Below are positions 43,757 through 55,770 of a stretch of DNA of 64,000 nucleotides, one piece after another. The notes beneath the pieces are model-generated. The model was not told the origin of the DNA and made no database searches. It worked only from the letters and a program-made list of their open reading frames with translations. The position numbers were made by a program, and so were the translations under genes. Source of the DNA: Rhodocollybia butyracea (taxonomy: Eukaryota > Basidiomycota > Agaricomycetes > Agaricales > Omphalotaceae); assembly GCA_015501585.1 (NCBI GenBank), contig JADNRY010000175.1, positions 1-64,000 on the forward strand, read 5' to 3'. Position 1 is the stretch's first letter; each line of letters opens with the position of its first letter.

Positions 43757-44052
43757 CTCACGGAAAGCGCAAAGCAATCCATGTACTCAGCCAACAAGCC
43801 TTCAACCTTTGCTCTCTGGCCCTCTGACAGGTTTGGTCCTAGTTTCACCTGCTGGAGAATTAAAGATGGACACGAGTCCCGGTCAGCCACAGGTACCGGC
43901 GGGCATGACATGTGGGAAAACCTGCAGACCTGTGACCGGCTGGTACAGGTACCGGTTTCCCATGGGTCACAACCGGTCACAGGTCAGCCTCAAGAAAAAT
44001 TTACATGACCGGCAGGTACCGGTGATCCGGAGGCAAAAAATTTAGAAAATCC

Positions 44053-44852
44053 TCAAAGCAAAATACGCACACAAATAATGAACAGATATCCAGCTCTAGC
44101 CAGAAAATACATGCCATTGAGTATGTCAAAAGCATGTATTTTCTGGTTAGAGCAAAAGCATTGGGTTCAACTGACAACTAACAACTAACAGTACTAATAA
44201 TGGTAAGATATTTAAAAAGCTCATGCAAAGTTGAGTTCTGGCATGTCACTATAGTCAGTGTCATCCTCAGAATATTTAGCTAGGAGAAAAAATTGTAACA
44301 TAAGTATTAATATGTAATGAAAAAGAGTAACTGACCGTTGCCAAACACAAGACGATTTACAGCTATTCTAGCAACCTGGCCAAGGACTGTTGATGGCATT
44401 GACGGTGAATCCAAACGCGATTGCCAAAAGGCAAGCTGAGCGTTCGGGTCATCTAATTTGATTGCAGCTTGAACATGCAAACAAATAAAATGGCCAATAC
44501 AAGAACCTAAACTAGGCTACGAAAATATGAGTAAAAGAAATGTAAAAACAATAAACGTACCTCGAAAAATTGAACCTCATCATGAAAAGGCAGCTCGACA
44601 AAATAGTTAGGGCTTTGCATAATAACTAAGGCGCAAGTCAATATAGAAGGAGAGATAAGGGTAAAACTTAGCCAGATTACAACAAAAAGATTTTAAAAGT
44701 TCAAGTTGAAGGTGTGGAGACACGAGGAAGGAATAAACGACCACTGCAGGGTCAAAATCAATATATTTCTGGCAACGGCCAGAGACAGAGTACAAAAACG
44801 TAAGATAAAGAAAACAAAAATTGAATAAACAAACACGCAAAAGATCAAACAT
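44053..44852. other. Non-coding stretch, no supported gene
   Basis: It is AT-rich sequence between the left sub-terminal region and the stop codon of the minus-strand gene. A 20-bp inverted pair of CATGTATTTTCTGG-like words occurs near 44,103-44,155. Nothing else is supported. Confidence 0.45.
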
Positions 44853-47825
44853 TCATCCATGAAGCGCAGGATCAGCAATATGAGGAATAGTAGGAGGACA
44901 ATGAAAGACTTCGACAAATACACGGATATAGTAGTTTGCCAAAGCTTCTTTGACCTCTAACACCAAGCTTGTTGAGTGATCAGATGGAAATGCCTTTTGC
45001 AGGATATCAGGCTTGGGCCCCGGCCACGCACGAACCACATCATAGAAAGCCTGGATATAGGGAACACGGTGCTCCTGTGACAAGAGAGAGGAAAATCCAG
45101 GCTCCAGATACAAGGCCGGCATGTTATCCCTGCCCAACATAATGATACCTTTGCCTCACGGGCAAGCCAGAGTTGACACTCAAGATGAATGCCATCGCCT
45201 GATCCCTGCGGTTCTGGAACCAGGTAACGATCCAAAGTAATGAGCTCAAGTCGGAACCGCAATTCATATAGCTCCCACATCACTTCTTTCACAAGCTGAG
45301 GTTCAAAAGCATCCTTGGCATCCAATGTAACAGTACGGGAATTCCATGTGGCAGCAAGGGAAGGAAGGTGATTGTCGTCAATGATAATCCCAGTGGAATG
45401 ATATTGTTTGAGGAGATCCTTCAACTTGGCAAGCATCTTGGTCCGACGAGGGCTGGGACCAGTGCTTCCATGAGCTGCTTCAAGCAAGGGACGCCAATCC
45501 TTGTTCTTAAACACCAGAGCCTGTGGTAAGCTGAGCCGCCAAAGGAATATAGGCTGAATGCAAAGCCACATCAACATCATCGGGAATTTAACCTGATCCT
45601 GAGGAGTGAGGAAGACCACAGGATGCGGAACAGGATGGTCAAGACACGACTGGCCAGTACACCTATAAAACTTGTTCAAACAATCAAGGGCCTTACCCCA
45701 CCAGTCAAGCGGCGGAGGAAAATTGGCAAGGTTAATCACTTTAAATCGATTCCGTTCATCAAGCCAAAGCAAATGAGAAAAATACAAGAATATATAAAAA
45801 CAAGACGCACCGCTAGGCCCCGTAGTCCTCAGTTTCTGCTGGGGTGGGGGCACAGAAACCCATTCACTCCCCTTAACATCCAAGACATCCAATGGGTTAG
45901 GTGGCGGGTTAGTTTGGCGCCCGGGGTTATGAGAGTTTGACCGATGCTGAGAAGATGAAGAGACCGTGACCGAAAGAGCGTTCGAGATGGCAACTGGGGA
46001 CATATTGAAACTTCCAAGAAGCGATGTGGAAAGTTGTTGCTGAATATAGCGACCCATTTGAACATAGCGCGCAAAACTGCCAGGGAAACCAGTGTAGATC
46101 ACTGGATGAGGAGTCTCGGGGTCAGATACATCAAGCAAGAAGTTTGTCCCACGTATGGGAAGAGTTTTATTGGCGGTGAATTCTAGCGGCAGTACAACCT
46201 TCTCAATCATACTCTCCGACCCCTCTCTGTAACTGCGTAGAAACCAGAGGGGGATGCCCATACAGAAAAGGTCGGCGGCAATGTCATGATTATTGGTGAA
46301 GGCACCCATGATCAAGGGATCTGTCGGGTACTGCATATCAACATCGAGTTGGATACCTTTCCATTTTATGAGCCATTGCCAACGGCCGTAGGTCTCCAGG
46401 AAGCAACGCTGAACACAAGATAATACAAGTGCAACCATGTCCGGGGCCCCAGGCTGAGAAAGCCGCTCGCAGTACTTGCGCATTCGATCCCTACCTGTTC
46501 GAAGGTAGGAATCCGATCGCAAATTGTCAGGAAGTACAGAGATAGTTTCATGAAGGGAATCACACATGCGGATCACTTTGAATGATATAGAAGAAGCTAA
46601 TGAAACCACACCAGAAAGCCCTGGAGTATGAACAGTCTCAAAATCTGTTCCTGATGGCTGATACCAGGCATATCGCAAGGGATGAGATGGAGAGTCTGTT
46701 GGACAAGGAATAACTGCGAGATGGCCAATTGCGGGATGGAATGGTTGAGGCCACCAACATGGATCATCTTTGGCAAAATTATGGGCTTTGCGCAAACGTG
46801 TCTCACAAGTCGGAATTGGCGCTAGAATGACATTCATGTTGGGGGATGTTACGCAGATCCTATGGGATTGGCATATGGATCCGTATTTGGCATCATAAGA
46901 TCGAGTTCCTGAAGATAGTAAGAAAAGCTAACTAAGATAATAAGTCGTCGACTTACCCGTCAACCCAACCCTTACACCATGGTCCACTATTGGTGGGGCA
47001 CTCAACGCGTGAACTGAAGTATCGGAAGTGAGCGCAAACCACCACATCAGTTAATAATAGTCAAGAATGAAAATAATAACATACCAATTGGAGACGATTG
47101 TGGAACTGAGATATCTGCGGTTACATATCAGCTGAGATCAAAGAAGGAATAACAAACTTACCTATCGAAGACGTGCTTGGGGAAGTCAGAGGAGGAGAAG
47201 CTGACAATCCAGATGCGGAAGTTCCCCCAGCAGATGCTGGAGTCGGGACCTGGACATCTAACTTCAGACGATCCTTCTGCCTGCGCTCACTATACTCCTT
47301 CAATGTCAATTTTGCTGGCGACTTTGGTTGTGAAATTTGTGGCGTTGCCAGAGATGCCTTGGGAGACGCTGGGTATGGCACGCCAGAAATGAAGGAGTCT
47401 TCAGTTGAGGAAAACCCAGATGAGGGGGAGTATAGTTCCGAAACTTTGAGTCTTTGATCTCCATTCAAGATTAAATCCTGAGGAGCCACAAAATCAGGAA
47501 GGACAGGCGGAGGGGATGGGGGAGCATATCCGAGTGAAGGTACCTGCGAGACAAAGACTTGGAAGGAGATGTTCTCAATCTCAGTGTTAATTTTGGCAAG
47601 TAAAGCGGCGTAAGCCTCATCCTCCTTATCTTTGGCCTCCATGATTGCCATCAGTGTGGGGTTCCAATGTGAATGGTCATAGGAAAAGGGGGTCCCAGCG
47701 TAGACATTGCGGAGTTGTTCTTTGGCTGTCCCGAGGGACATTTCCGACGTCGCGTAAGTGTGGAGGATGTTCCATGCTTCAAGCTCCAGGTGGGCCGCCG
47801 ATAAAGGATCAGATAGAGTAGACAT
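44853..47825 (-). pseudogene. Minus-strand gene of the 9.8-kb element, function unknown
   Basis: The first exon (47,825 to about 47,160) starts MSTLSDPLSAAHLELEAWNI and contains SPAKLTLKEYSERRQKDRLK. After small exons it continues through a long open part (46,837-44,957) with WQWLIKWKGIQLDVDMQYPT and DLFCMGIPLWFLRSY. It ends at 44,853 after LYLEPGFSSLLSQEHRVPYI. A frame change near 45,150 (between LAREAK and MLGRDNMPALYL) breaks it, and an AT-rich read-through at about 45,785-45,830 may be an unspliced intron. The pattern recalls a protein family abundantly copied in Agaricomycete genomes, but I cannot name it. The divergent position to the hAT transposase suggests an accessory gene. Confidence 0.55.
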
Positions 47826-48302
47826 TGCGCCGACAATGTAAGAAGTAATTAAAAAAACAACGAAGGAAAAAGAGTGGATGGCGGCGATGAAAGCTACAGG
47901 AACCACAAGTCTCGTAAGGCCGAAGCCAGGAAGCCAGAGAGACGATAAACACCAAAAGGACGAGTCCAGTGGTGCGGTGAAGAGGACAAATCCAATCACC
48001 TTTTAGTGGGCTGTTGGCGGCGATGGCGAGGTGTTGATCGCTGGCGATGGTGGAAGTAGACGTTAAGAAGGATTGGCGCCACCGGCCAACAGGTCAACCG
48101 GCAGGTCACAGGTCCAGAAGTCACAAGACCTGCCGGTTTACCTGGGCGCCAGGTAAACCGGGGAGCTCAAGGCAATCGGGCCTTGGGCGTTTAAAACTTA
48201 ACGCATTTTCTCTTCACGCCTCCACATCCACATTGCAGGTGACGCTTGTGAGCGAGCTGGCTTTGGCCTTCTTCGTGAGCTTGGTCAATGAGCTGGCTAC
48301 GG

Positions 48303-50146
48303 TATTTGGGTATTTACGTGTAGGTATGCGAAAGGTGCTAGAAAACAACCTAACAAAAACACTACCGCACCTAACCAGACTATCGATATGTAAGGGAGCG
48401 AGGGCGGGTTGTCAGAGATTCCCTGAGGGAAAGTCTTGTAATATCGGATGTACGCGCGCGACTGCTCCAGGTTCAAGACTGTAGCGCTAATGTGGGTAAC
48501 TAAGCTTAGACAACTCTTAGAACTAAGTCGAGAGAAGCCTAGTTGGGGTGTACGAGTGTATGAGGGAACCAGGTGTGTATGTCCAAATCAATTAACCAAA
48601 ACCAAAACCAATACAACGAAACTAAGATTCTCCTGGGCAAACTCTGGCTCTAGCTAGAATAGTAATCTCGAGGTGTGTCAACAACCCTAGGCAAACTCTG
48701 GCACTAGCTGCTGTGACGCCGTAAAGTCCTCGACCAAACTCTGGGCCAAGCTACGATATTGTGAGTGAACTTAATCACTAGGAACTCGTACCACAATCTT
48801 AGTGGCTCGTCTAACTTCATGAAGAAGTCAACTAAGGAACCCTCACTCTGGAGCCGAATAATCCCTTACTAGAAGCCATCCCCTCTAAGGAAGCAACTAG
48901 ATTTGAGTTGATCTGGAGTTCGAGAGAACTCTACACACTTAAATTTGATCAAGATATAAATGGGCTTTGCAAAGCGCGTGAAGTTTATTACTTTCTTAAG
49001 ATAACCAAGTCAGGAGGCGTCACGCTACTGATCCCGTGGGGACGTTCTACGGAGCACTGGTCTTAGCAGTCAAGTCGAGGGCAAGAAACTTGTCTTATTG
49101 AATAAATATATCTGGCTTATATACTGAGTAGAGAGAGTTTAATATGAAAAATAGATGAAACAGATATGGAGAGAGACGGAAAGAGAGTGGAAAAGAGGAA
49201 TCTGGCTTGGAAAGGAAACTCCAGCCTATATATGGTACACACGATAAAGAAATAGTCCATTCTTGGGTATATATCAGAGGTAAAATATGATTTTGTGAGG
49301 ATTAACATAGTTTTTAGAGTGTTTTGATCCGAGCGAGGTTTCTCCGATTACTCCACAATTCTCCGGGGTCAGGAGTACCTTTACGCTTCATGATCACTCG
49401 CCGCCCGGTTTCCCTTGGGTGAGTTTCATTTTATTCCTCGGATAGTTCTGTCCATCCTGAGTGTGATTAACATTCTCTCGAGAAGGCCTGTTATCTAGCT
49501 TTCCAACGACACCACTTATGATAATCTCAAGCAACTGCGCTGAGTATGTACAAGTGATTCCCGATAGTCGGCTTTAACGGATAAGACCTTCCGTGTATGA
49601 TTTCTAAGATCAAATGTTTCGATTTGCCAAGGCTATCCCGGCGCGTAGCTTTCCATAGGACCGCTAAGCGTGTTTCTACCGTCCTCACGGTCGCAACCGG
49701 TGCCGCAAATAGATCTCTACGGTTTCCTTGGGATCGTTCTGGTCCATTGTTATGGACTGTAAAGTCCACATCTTAACATAGCTCGTTGGGGGTCTTAGTG
49801 CGAGGGATGCCTTCCCTCATAATTCCTTCCCTCGAGTAACGCGTTGGCTTAGTACTTATCCCGCTTCGAGATGTCCTGTAGTTTAGAGAGTCTACACTCT
49901 TTGGGTATGACTAGATTGACGATCTAGCGTTACATCTCCGGGCAGCCCAGGTATCCTCGCTAGCTTGGCTCTAGGCTACACTTGTGGGCGTACCTTCACG
50001 GCTCACTGAGTATTATTGTTAAGTTCTTTGCCTCCGCAACAGCTATCATGCTCGGGCTCCGTATAACTCTCTTATTGCATTGTATAACACGTACAAAGTG
50101 TCAAAATGTACGGTTACACGCCTTAGGCCAATTTTAGGCCTAATAA
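48303..50146. repeat. 1.8-kb repeat, copy 1
   Basis: This block is nearly the reverse complement of 60,285-62,113. The ends read TATTTGGGTATTTAC and GGCCTAATAA. It includes three words of the form GGGCAAACTCTGG/AACTCTGG near 48,638-48,742 and no convincing gene; its short ORFs are mirrored in both copies only because the DNA is. No clear target duplication or TIR longer than about 6 bp is seen. It could be a long solo LTR or an unclassified element. It lies between the two divergent genes of the 9.8-kb element. Confidence 0.8.
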
Positions 50147-50348
50147 CAGCCTTCTTGTCCATTGCACCACTGGCTTTGGCCTTTGGGTGTGCTTGCTACC
50201 TTTCTACCTCCTTTGGATTGCGAGATGGATACAAATAAGCTTGGAGGACTGGTCAGGATTGCCGCTGATGTGCAGGGTAGTTTAGTTGGGATTTTTTGCT
50301 ATAAAGGTCCGTATTTTCTTCCTATTCCTTTTGTTCCTTTCTTCCCTA

Positions 50349-53324
50349 ATGGCAAGACGCAACTGTACAGCTACGTCGACCCGCAGGTTGGCTCCTTCTT
50401 CAGCTCCACCTACTCCTTCTTCTGGAGCAGCAACTACACCCTTGTCTCGTCCTACTACAATAACTACCCCATTGTCTCGCCCCGCTAAGCGTTCAGACCC
50501 CCCAACTGATGATGATTCGGACATTCAGATCGTTACTCCGACTGGTCATCGCTCTAAACGAACCAAAGCGCCCCCGAAAACTATCATTCAATGCGCTCAG
50601 GAGTTCAAGGCAACCTTCCGGGAAGGTCTTACAGATCAGGAAATCCTTAGTAAGCTCTTTTTCCCCTGGCATATCAGATGATGCATGTTTATCAGTCTCA
50701 GTGCTCCAGTGTGCCTCTTGGAGCTCCAAATACTACAAACATTTCATTATGCTGCCCTCTATCGATGACACGGATCCTGTTGTGGTACGCTATTTATTCC
50801 ACTGCAAGGAGTAAGTGTTGCTTTTACTTTAACTTTTTTTTGGACTGGACTCGTCCTTTTGCTTCGCTGGAGCCATTGGATCCGTCCTCTCGGTTGCATT
50901 TATCCTCTCCAATTTTGAAGTTAACAGTGCTTCACTTTTCCGGACATGGTTGTATCGCATGCACGCCATGACAATAGCACCAGCAATTTTAAACGCCACT
51001 GTGAAAGATGCAGCACAGAAGCCGATGCCGAAGCTCAAGGACAGCTCACGATGCGGATGTTTGCTGGTGGATCCACATACAGCGAAGGAAAACTTCGCCT
51101 TCTTATTGTCAGGTGGTGCGCTTGCAATGCATGTCCAATGAAGATTGTTGAAGACGTTCCCTACCGAGAGCAACTAATCATGATGAACACCAATGTTGCT
51201 ATCCCAGGCAGAAAAATGGTGGCCCAGGATATTCAAAATGTCTTCAAAATCGCGCAGAAACATGTCCTCCAGGAGTTGGCCTCAGCCTGCGGACGAAAAC
51301 ACTTACAGCTTGATGGGTGGTCTTCTCCGAGTGTTATGTCCATTCTCGGTGTTTGTGTCACTTATCTGAAGGGCGATGAGATTAAGAGCATTGTGCTTGA
51401 CTGCTATCGGTATGACTTCCTCTGGATTTCCCTAGGCTAAGCTGACCCAATACAATATAGTTTAACCCAAGCTCATACTGGAGAATATCTAGCAGAAAAG
51501 GTCGCCGATTCACTGAAGTCTTCTTCCCTTGTTCACTCTATCTTGGCTATGGCCATGGATAACACTTCTAATAACGACTCTCTCCTTAAGAGACTTCCTG
51601 AGCATCTTCCCACTGATGCTACTGTTGGGACAGAGTTCCAAATTAGGTGCTTTGGCCATATTCTTAACCTTTGTGTCAAGGCATTCTTGTTGCTCTTCAA
51701 TTCTTCAAAGAAAGCAAGGAAGGCCAATTATGCTGGGACTCTCATGGACTTGGTATCTGAAAGACATGATCAAAATCTGTCTAGTGATACGGAGGAGGAA
51801 CTCCCTGAGGACAATGAAGTTGTTGACAATGAGAGTGAGGAACGTGAAGCTGGAGACTGGGAGGTTATTGAAGAACTCAGTGCCAATCCTACTGAAGTAT
51901 CGGCATTGACGGAAGAGGATCTGGTTAAAGGACGTACAACTCTTCGCAAGGTATGTTTTTTTTTGTTTTGAAACCATCTCATATTGATGTTGCTTGTTTT
52001 ACAGCTTCGCCAAGTTGGTATTAAGATTTGAAACAGCGATGCACTTCAACAAGAGCTTATTCAAGCGTGCCAGGATACAAACATCAAACCACAGAAAATG
52101 ATTCGTGCAGTTGATACCCGTTGGAACACGATGTATCAAGTTATTGAACAGGCCTCTCAGCTGAGGCCAGCTCTCAATCGTCTGCTCAGTAAAGAGAACA
52201 TAAAAAGGGCCAAGGTTGTATCAGGCCACTTAAACTTTCCCCATGAGAGTGGGAGTTACTGGAGCTCTTGAAGCCCATGCTTAAGGTTACTGTTGTTTGC
52301 CTGTTGTTATATTCTTCATCTCATGCTTGTTTTTCAGAAATTTCAACATGTCACTACGCGAATGTCCTATTCAGCCTGACTCCTCGTTGCTGACTGCATT
52401 CCGCTTATTGATATTCTCGACAAACACTTGAAAAAACTTCTAGCACAATCAGGTTTGCCCACTATCATCCGAGCATCTGCTGCTAAGGCTCGTGCAATAC
52501 TCAACAAGTACTATTCCAAGACCGATGACTCAAAGATGTATCGAATGTGTATGTGTAAGAATCTTTATTTTCTTGATTTCACTCTTTAATCTTGAACATC
52601 TCAGTCCTGCACCCCAAGTACAAACTCACTTATTTTCACTCGCAGCAATGGGAGCCTGAGTGGATCGAAACTGCAAGATCACTTCTACAGGATGAATGGA
52701 AAAATATTTATGAACCAACTATTGATCCATCCTTTCTTCGTCCCTCTGTTTCATCTACAGCCCAAGATTCTGTAAGTTATCTTATTATCAATCGCTTATG
52801 TTTCTTACTTGTTGTGTTGTAAGGAAATGGAAGACCTTTTTCGTGAACTTGACAAGTTTGGGCAAACCAATGCTGAAGATGTTTTAGAGTCCTATCTTGC
52901 TAGTCCCACTGATGCTGACACTGATCCCATAAAGTTTTGGGTTTCTCGCCTTGATTCCCTGGGTGCCAAAGTAACTCCTCGTGGTGCCCTTGCGAGGATG
53001 GGTTTGGATTACCTCAGTGCCCCAGGTATTTTACTTATCCTTGATGGTTTTCCTGTTTACTCATTACATTTAGCTACTTCAACTGATGTTGAACGACTGT
53101 TCTTGCATGGCGGGGCTCAGGTAACCAAACGGCGTCACAATAGGCTTTCATTTCATGCACTTTGTTGTCTCATGGTTCTCCGTTCCTGGTTTCATGCTGG
53201 CCTAGTGCCTGAGGATCTGGTTTTAGAGTATTTTTGTGACTTGAAAAGTAGGCGCAAAGGGAAGACCCTTCTTCAAGAGGAGGAAGGTTATTCTGATGAT
53301 TTGGAGTGGTTTGAAACATTGTAA
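50349..53324 (+). pseudogene. hAT-superfamily transposase, broken
   Basis: The N-terminal part is Ser/Pro-rich (from MARRNCTATSTRRLAP). A BED-like Cys/His region follows near 50,970-51,140, then HLQLDGWSSPSVMSILGVCV (first Asp) and MAMDNTSNND (second Asp) with TEFQIRCFGHILNLCVKAFL. The dimerisation region reads ATSTDVERLFLHGG, then KRRHNRLSFHALCCLMVLRS near 53,080-53,180. Introns of about 50 bp separate the pieces. In-frame TGA codons at 52,029 (where Arg is expected) and 52,377 break the protein. It ends about 300 bp before the right inverted repeat, as usual for hAT elements. Confidence 0.85.
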
Positions 53325-53392
53325 TTTTCTCGTTCTTATCATATATGCTGTGTTCTATGTTATATGTAGTATCATAGTAGATATATCACCTT

Positions 53393-53619
53393 ATGCTCTG
53401 TTTATCTCCCAGGTCACCACAGGTACCTGCAAGTTTACCTGCAGGTCCCTGTGACCTGTGCGGGTGGCAGGTACCTGCAGGTATACCTGTTACATTACCG
53501 GCCGGTACAGGTACCTGTTCTCACGGGTACAAATCTGGTTGCCAGTCAGCATATTTAGGTCCCGGTTACCTGTGCTTCCAGTCGCCGGTTACCGGGACCG
53601 GGACTCGTGTCCATCTTTA
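53393..53619. repeat. Right sub-terminal repeat region of the 9.8-kb element
   Basis: About ten CAGGTACCTG, CAGGTATACCTG and ACCGG-type words are packed before the terminal repeat. The same composition occurs at 43,861-44,035, and less densely at 48,075-48,160. Such clusters are typical transposase-binding sub-terminal repeats. Confidence 0.6.
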
Positions 53620-53759
53620 CCCAAATCTCAAGCCCACTAACTCTGAAATCCACGGAAAAGGCCACATGCGACAACCATCAACTTCTCCTTACCTCATGGC
53701 TTTTTGACCTCCGCCTCTTTGACCTCTACAGCCACCATACAGTGTAGCTATCCCGGACC

Positions 53760-54313
53760 ATGATAGATCAGGCTCAAATAAAAGACAACAGCCATCAACT
53801 TTGCAGATGTAAACTCAATTTGGAGTATTGGTATGTACGGGATCCTGATGGACCACAAGTAAGCTACTTTTTTTCAAAAAAAATGGTTTGTAAGTTCACT
53901 AAATATCCAACCCATTTCTTTAGCCACATCCAAGTGACGATGAGTATACCAATCCATCCACAAACTTGCCTGCCTCTGCTTGGATACATCGTTCAACTTC
54001 CTTGTCCCCTTGCTTTTTTGACTTTTCCACTGGGTACCATGCACATGAATCCTTTGCAAAACACCTTCTTCCTGCGTGGACAATGGCATGTAATAACAAT
54101 GATTGGCAGGCATTCTTGGCCTTGGTCATAGAAAATTGGCTCAATATCTTCCCCCAAGACTTTCTTCCTGAGCAGACGTATGCGGAACTCAAGAGCAGTA
54201 GGCTCCAAGCTTCACAGCTACCCTTTGATCTCAAAACCTATGTCTCTGAGCTCCACAAACAGTGCACACTCAAAACTCTCATTGACACACCTGAGCGGTT
54301 GATAATCAAGTGA
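53760..54313 (+). CDS. Hypothetical two-exon ORF between elements
   Basis: Exon 1 (53,760-53,859) starts MIDQAQIKDNSHQLCRCKLN and ends YVRDPDGPQ at a GTAAGC donor. After a TTTAG acceptor near 53,923 the frame reads PHPSDDEYTNPSTNLPASAW and runs to TGA at about 54,311, including NIFPQDFLPEQTYAELKSSR. No domain is recognised. It may be a fragment of a former element gene. Confidence 0.4.
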
Positions 54314-54317
54314 ATGT

Positions 54318-54560
54318 AAAGTAATGAGTGCAATGAGTGATGGAACTAGGGAGCATAGGGTAATGAGCAACGGAACAAGTGAATGTAGGGTAATGAACAA
54401 GTGGCCGAGTAATGAGTGAACAGAGCATAGTGAGCAACGAGCCAAACATAGAGTAATGAGGGATGAAACAAATGAGCGTAGGGTAATGAGCGACAGAACA
54501 AGTGAAACAAAATAATGAAAACAGGGTGACATAGGGTAACAAGCAATCAAACAGGCAAAC
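54318..54560. repeat. Degenerate GGGTAATGAG minisatellite
   Basis: GTAATGAG or GTAATGAA words recur every 15-40 bp, joined by CAACGGAAC, ACAAGTGA and similar pieces. No conserved dyad is seen, unlike the array at 38.2 kb. It directly follows the stop codon of the preceding ORF. Confidence 0.65.
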
Positions 54561-55012
54561 AGACAACAATGACAAGGGAGAAAAAAAGGACATATTGGTA
54601 ACAATTGACTGAACAGACAGCAAAGACAAGAAGATATAGCAAATGATTAAGAAAGAGGTAGTATAAAGCTAAAATGACAAGAAGGCAGCGTACAGCATAC
54701 CAAGACAAGAACAGAAATATATACACTCACAAACAGAAATATATACACAAATGCACTATATACACACATGAGCGCACATGTTTCAAGTTAACAGGATCAA
54801 TCAACGTCAAGTGCTGAAATCAGGGTGTCTTGCAGATCCTGTCTATCCCAGGCTTGCTCCATCGAAATCTGCAAGACTATTCACTGCAGCAAGGACTTTG
54901 AGAGTGAAGGTCTTGAATGGACTGGCTGTGGCACGGCGGGCTATCATGCGAGAAAAAAGACCCATCATATATGTGATGCTCATGGGATCAATGGAAGGAG
55001 CATCAACTACCA

Positions 55013-55235
55013 GTGGCAGTGGCAGTCCAACGAGAGCCAAAGGAGCAGGATGAAGATCAACAGCATCGTGGAGGGGAGCTGGACTGTTAGCGGTGAGAAC
55101 ATCCATTTCTGCAGGGCCAAAGTGACCAGTGGCAGTCCAACAAGAGCCAAAGGAGCAGGACAAAGATCAATGGCATTGTGAAGGGGAGCTGGACTGTTAG
55201 CAGTGAGAACGTCCATTTCTGCAGGGGCCAAAGTG
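55013..55235. repeat. Tandem duplication, 110-bp unit
   Basis: GGCAGTCCAA begins both units, at 55,021 and 55,131; differences are few. On the minus strand both encode the same peptide (LTANSPAPLH and PAPLALVGLPL), but the units are out of phase with each other because 110 is not a multiple of three. Confidence 0.8.
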
Positions 55236-55529
55236 GGAGCCAGCATATCTTCCAGGTCAAGACCATGATTCATGTTTGAGTGCAATGTGATGACACAAGT
55301 ATGGATAAAATTGACTGTGCCTCGAATCGGAGCTGGAGCGCTATCAAGAGTCAAACTGTTGACAGGGTATAGCCAAGATCTTCTGCTACAGTAGCCAGAG
55401 CAGGATCTGGCACGTTAGTGGTGAGGGTGTCGGTTCTGGCCGACGTGAGACTGGAGACTGGGGCGGAAACTGGCGCAGCTTCAAATGTATGCATGTCCAG
55501 GTAGTAGGGGATGATATGACCACGATCAC

Positions 55530-55770
55530 AGGTCCAAAGGAGTGGAGCTCCATCGTTGTAACTTGTCAGAGTCAGAGTCAGACCCGGAGTCATGGACAGA
55601 CAGCATGGCCGCATCACAAACAAGTGGAGCTCCATTGTTGTCATTGTCAGAGTCAGAGTCAGACCCGGAGTCATGGACGGACAGCATATCTGCATCACAA
55701 ACGAGTGGAGCTCCATCGTTGTTGTTTTCAGAGTCAGATCCGGAGTCATGGATGGACAACATATCCGCAT
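55530..55770. repeat. Three tandem units of 81/75 bp encoding Ser-Asp repeats
   Basis: CGGAGTCATGGA begins at 55,585, 55,666 and 55,741. Spacings are multiples of three, and on the minus strand each unit encodes DMLSVHDSGSDSDSD-like acidic peptide followed by NNGAPLVCD. Frame conservation suggests the repeats grew in a translated gene. Confidence 0.8.

Larger units (their letters stand above)
39211..43860 (-). pseudogene. Ty3/gypsy-type pol (RT, RNase H, integrase), broken and nested
   Basis: Reading from high to low coordinates: VKLGPNLSEGQRAKVEGLLA near 43,840, then after the 1,279-bp element SLTPPQREYLHGKIDELLDT near 42,390. RT follows with GKGYFWCIKMPFGLTGAPST and the catalytic LFVDDGG near 41,800. 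RNase H (FIVTTDGCKEG) is near 41,330. The integrase has an HHCC zinc-binding region (HGKEGHW ... CSICKNFG), then KLLVGDYLSMSKGKGGYKTV, ending at 39,211. The frame also shifts near 42,010 beside GATCTGGCTT, apart from the two inserted elements. The upstream end is cut at 43,860. The family is secure; the LTRs are only tentatively assigned. Confidence 0.88.
43861..53619. mobile_element. Probable 9.8-kb two-gene hAT-type element
   Basis: The left end (from 43,861) and right end (to 53,619) share a perfect 24-bp inverted repeat beginning TAAAGATGGACACGAG. Both are followed inward by about 170-230 bp dense in CAGGTACC, ACCGG and similar words. Inside are a hAT transposase (plus strand, near the right end) and an unrelated minus-strand gene near the left end, in divergent order, as well as a 1.8-kb inserted repeat between them. 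The outer flanks (GGAGAAT and CCCAAAT) do not match as an 8-bp duplication, so one side may have been rearranged, or the ends may belong to two related elements. Confidence 0.55.

Noticed and set aside
48448..50488. ORFs inside the 1.8-kb repeat (for example 49,117-49,308 and 49,527-49,769)
   Set aside because: They appear in both copies only because the DNA is copied; there are no domains, and they are short. Their conservation says nothing about coding.
53620..54313. Missing upstream part of the gypsy gag/pol beyond the 9.8-kb element
   Set aside because: Minus-strand reading here shows no protease or gag motif; the plus strand reads better. The two sides of the large element therefore do not join into one gypsy element.
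54318..54560. Further structured hairpin array like that at 38.2 kb
   Set aside because: The repeated GTAATGAG words are not flanked by complementary arms, so it is a plain degenerate minisatellite.
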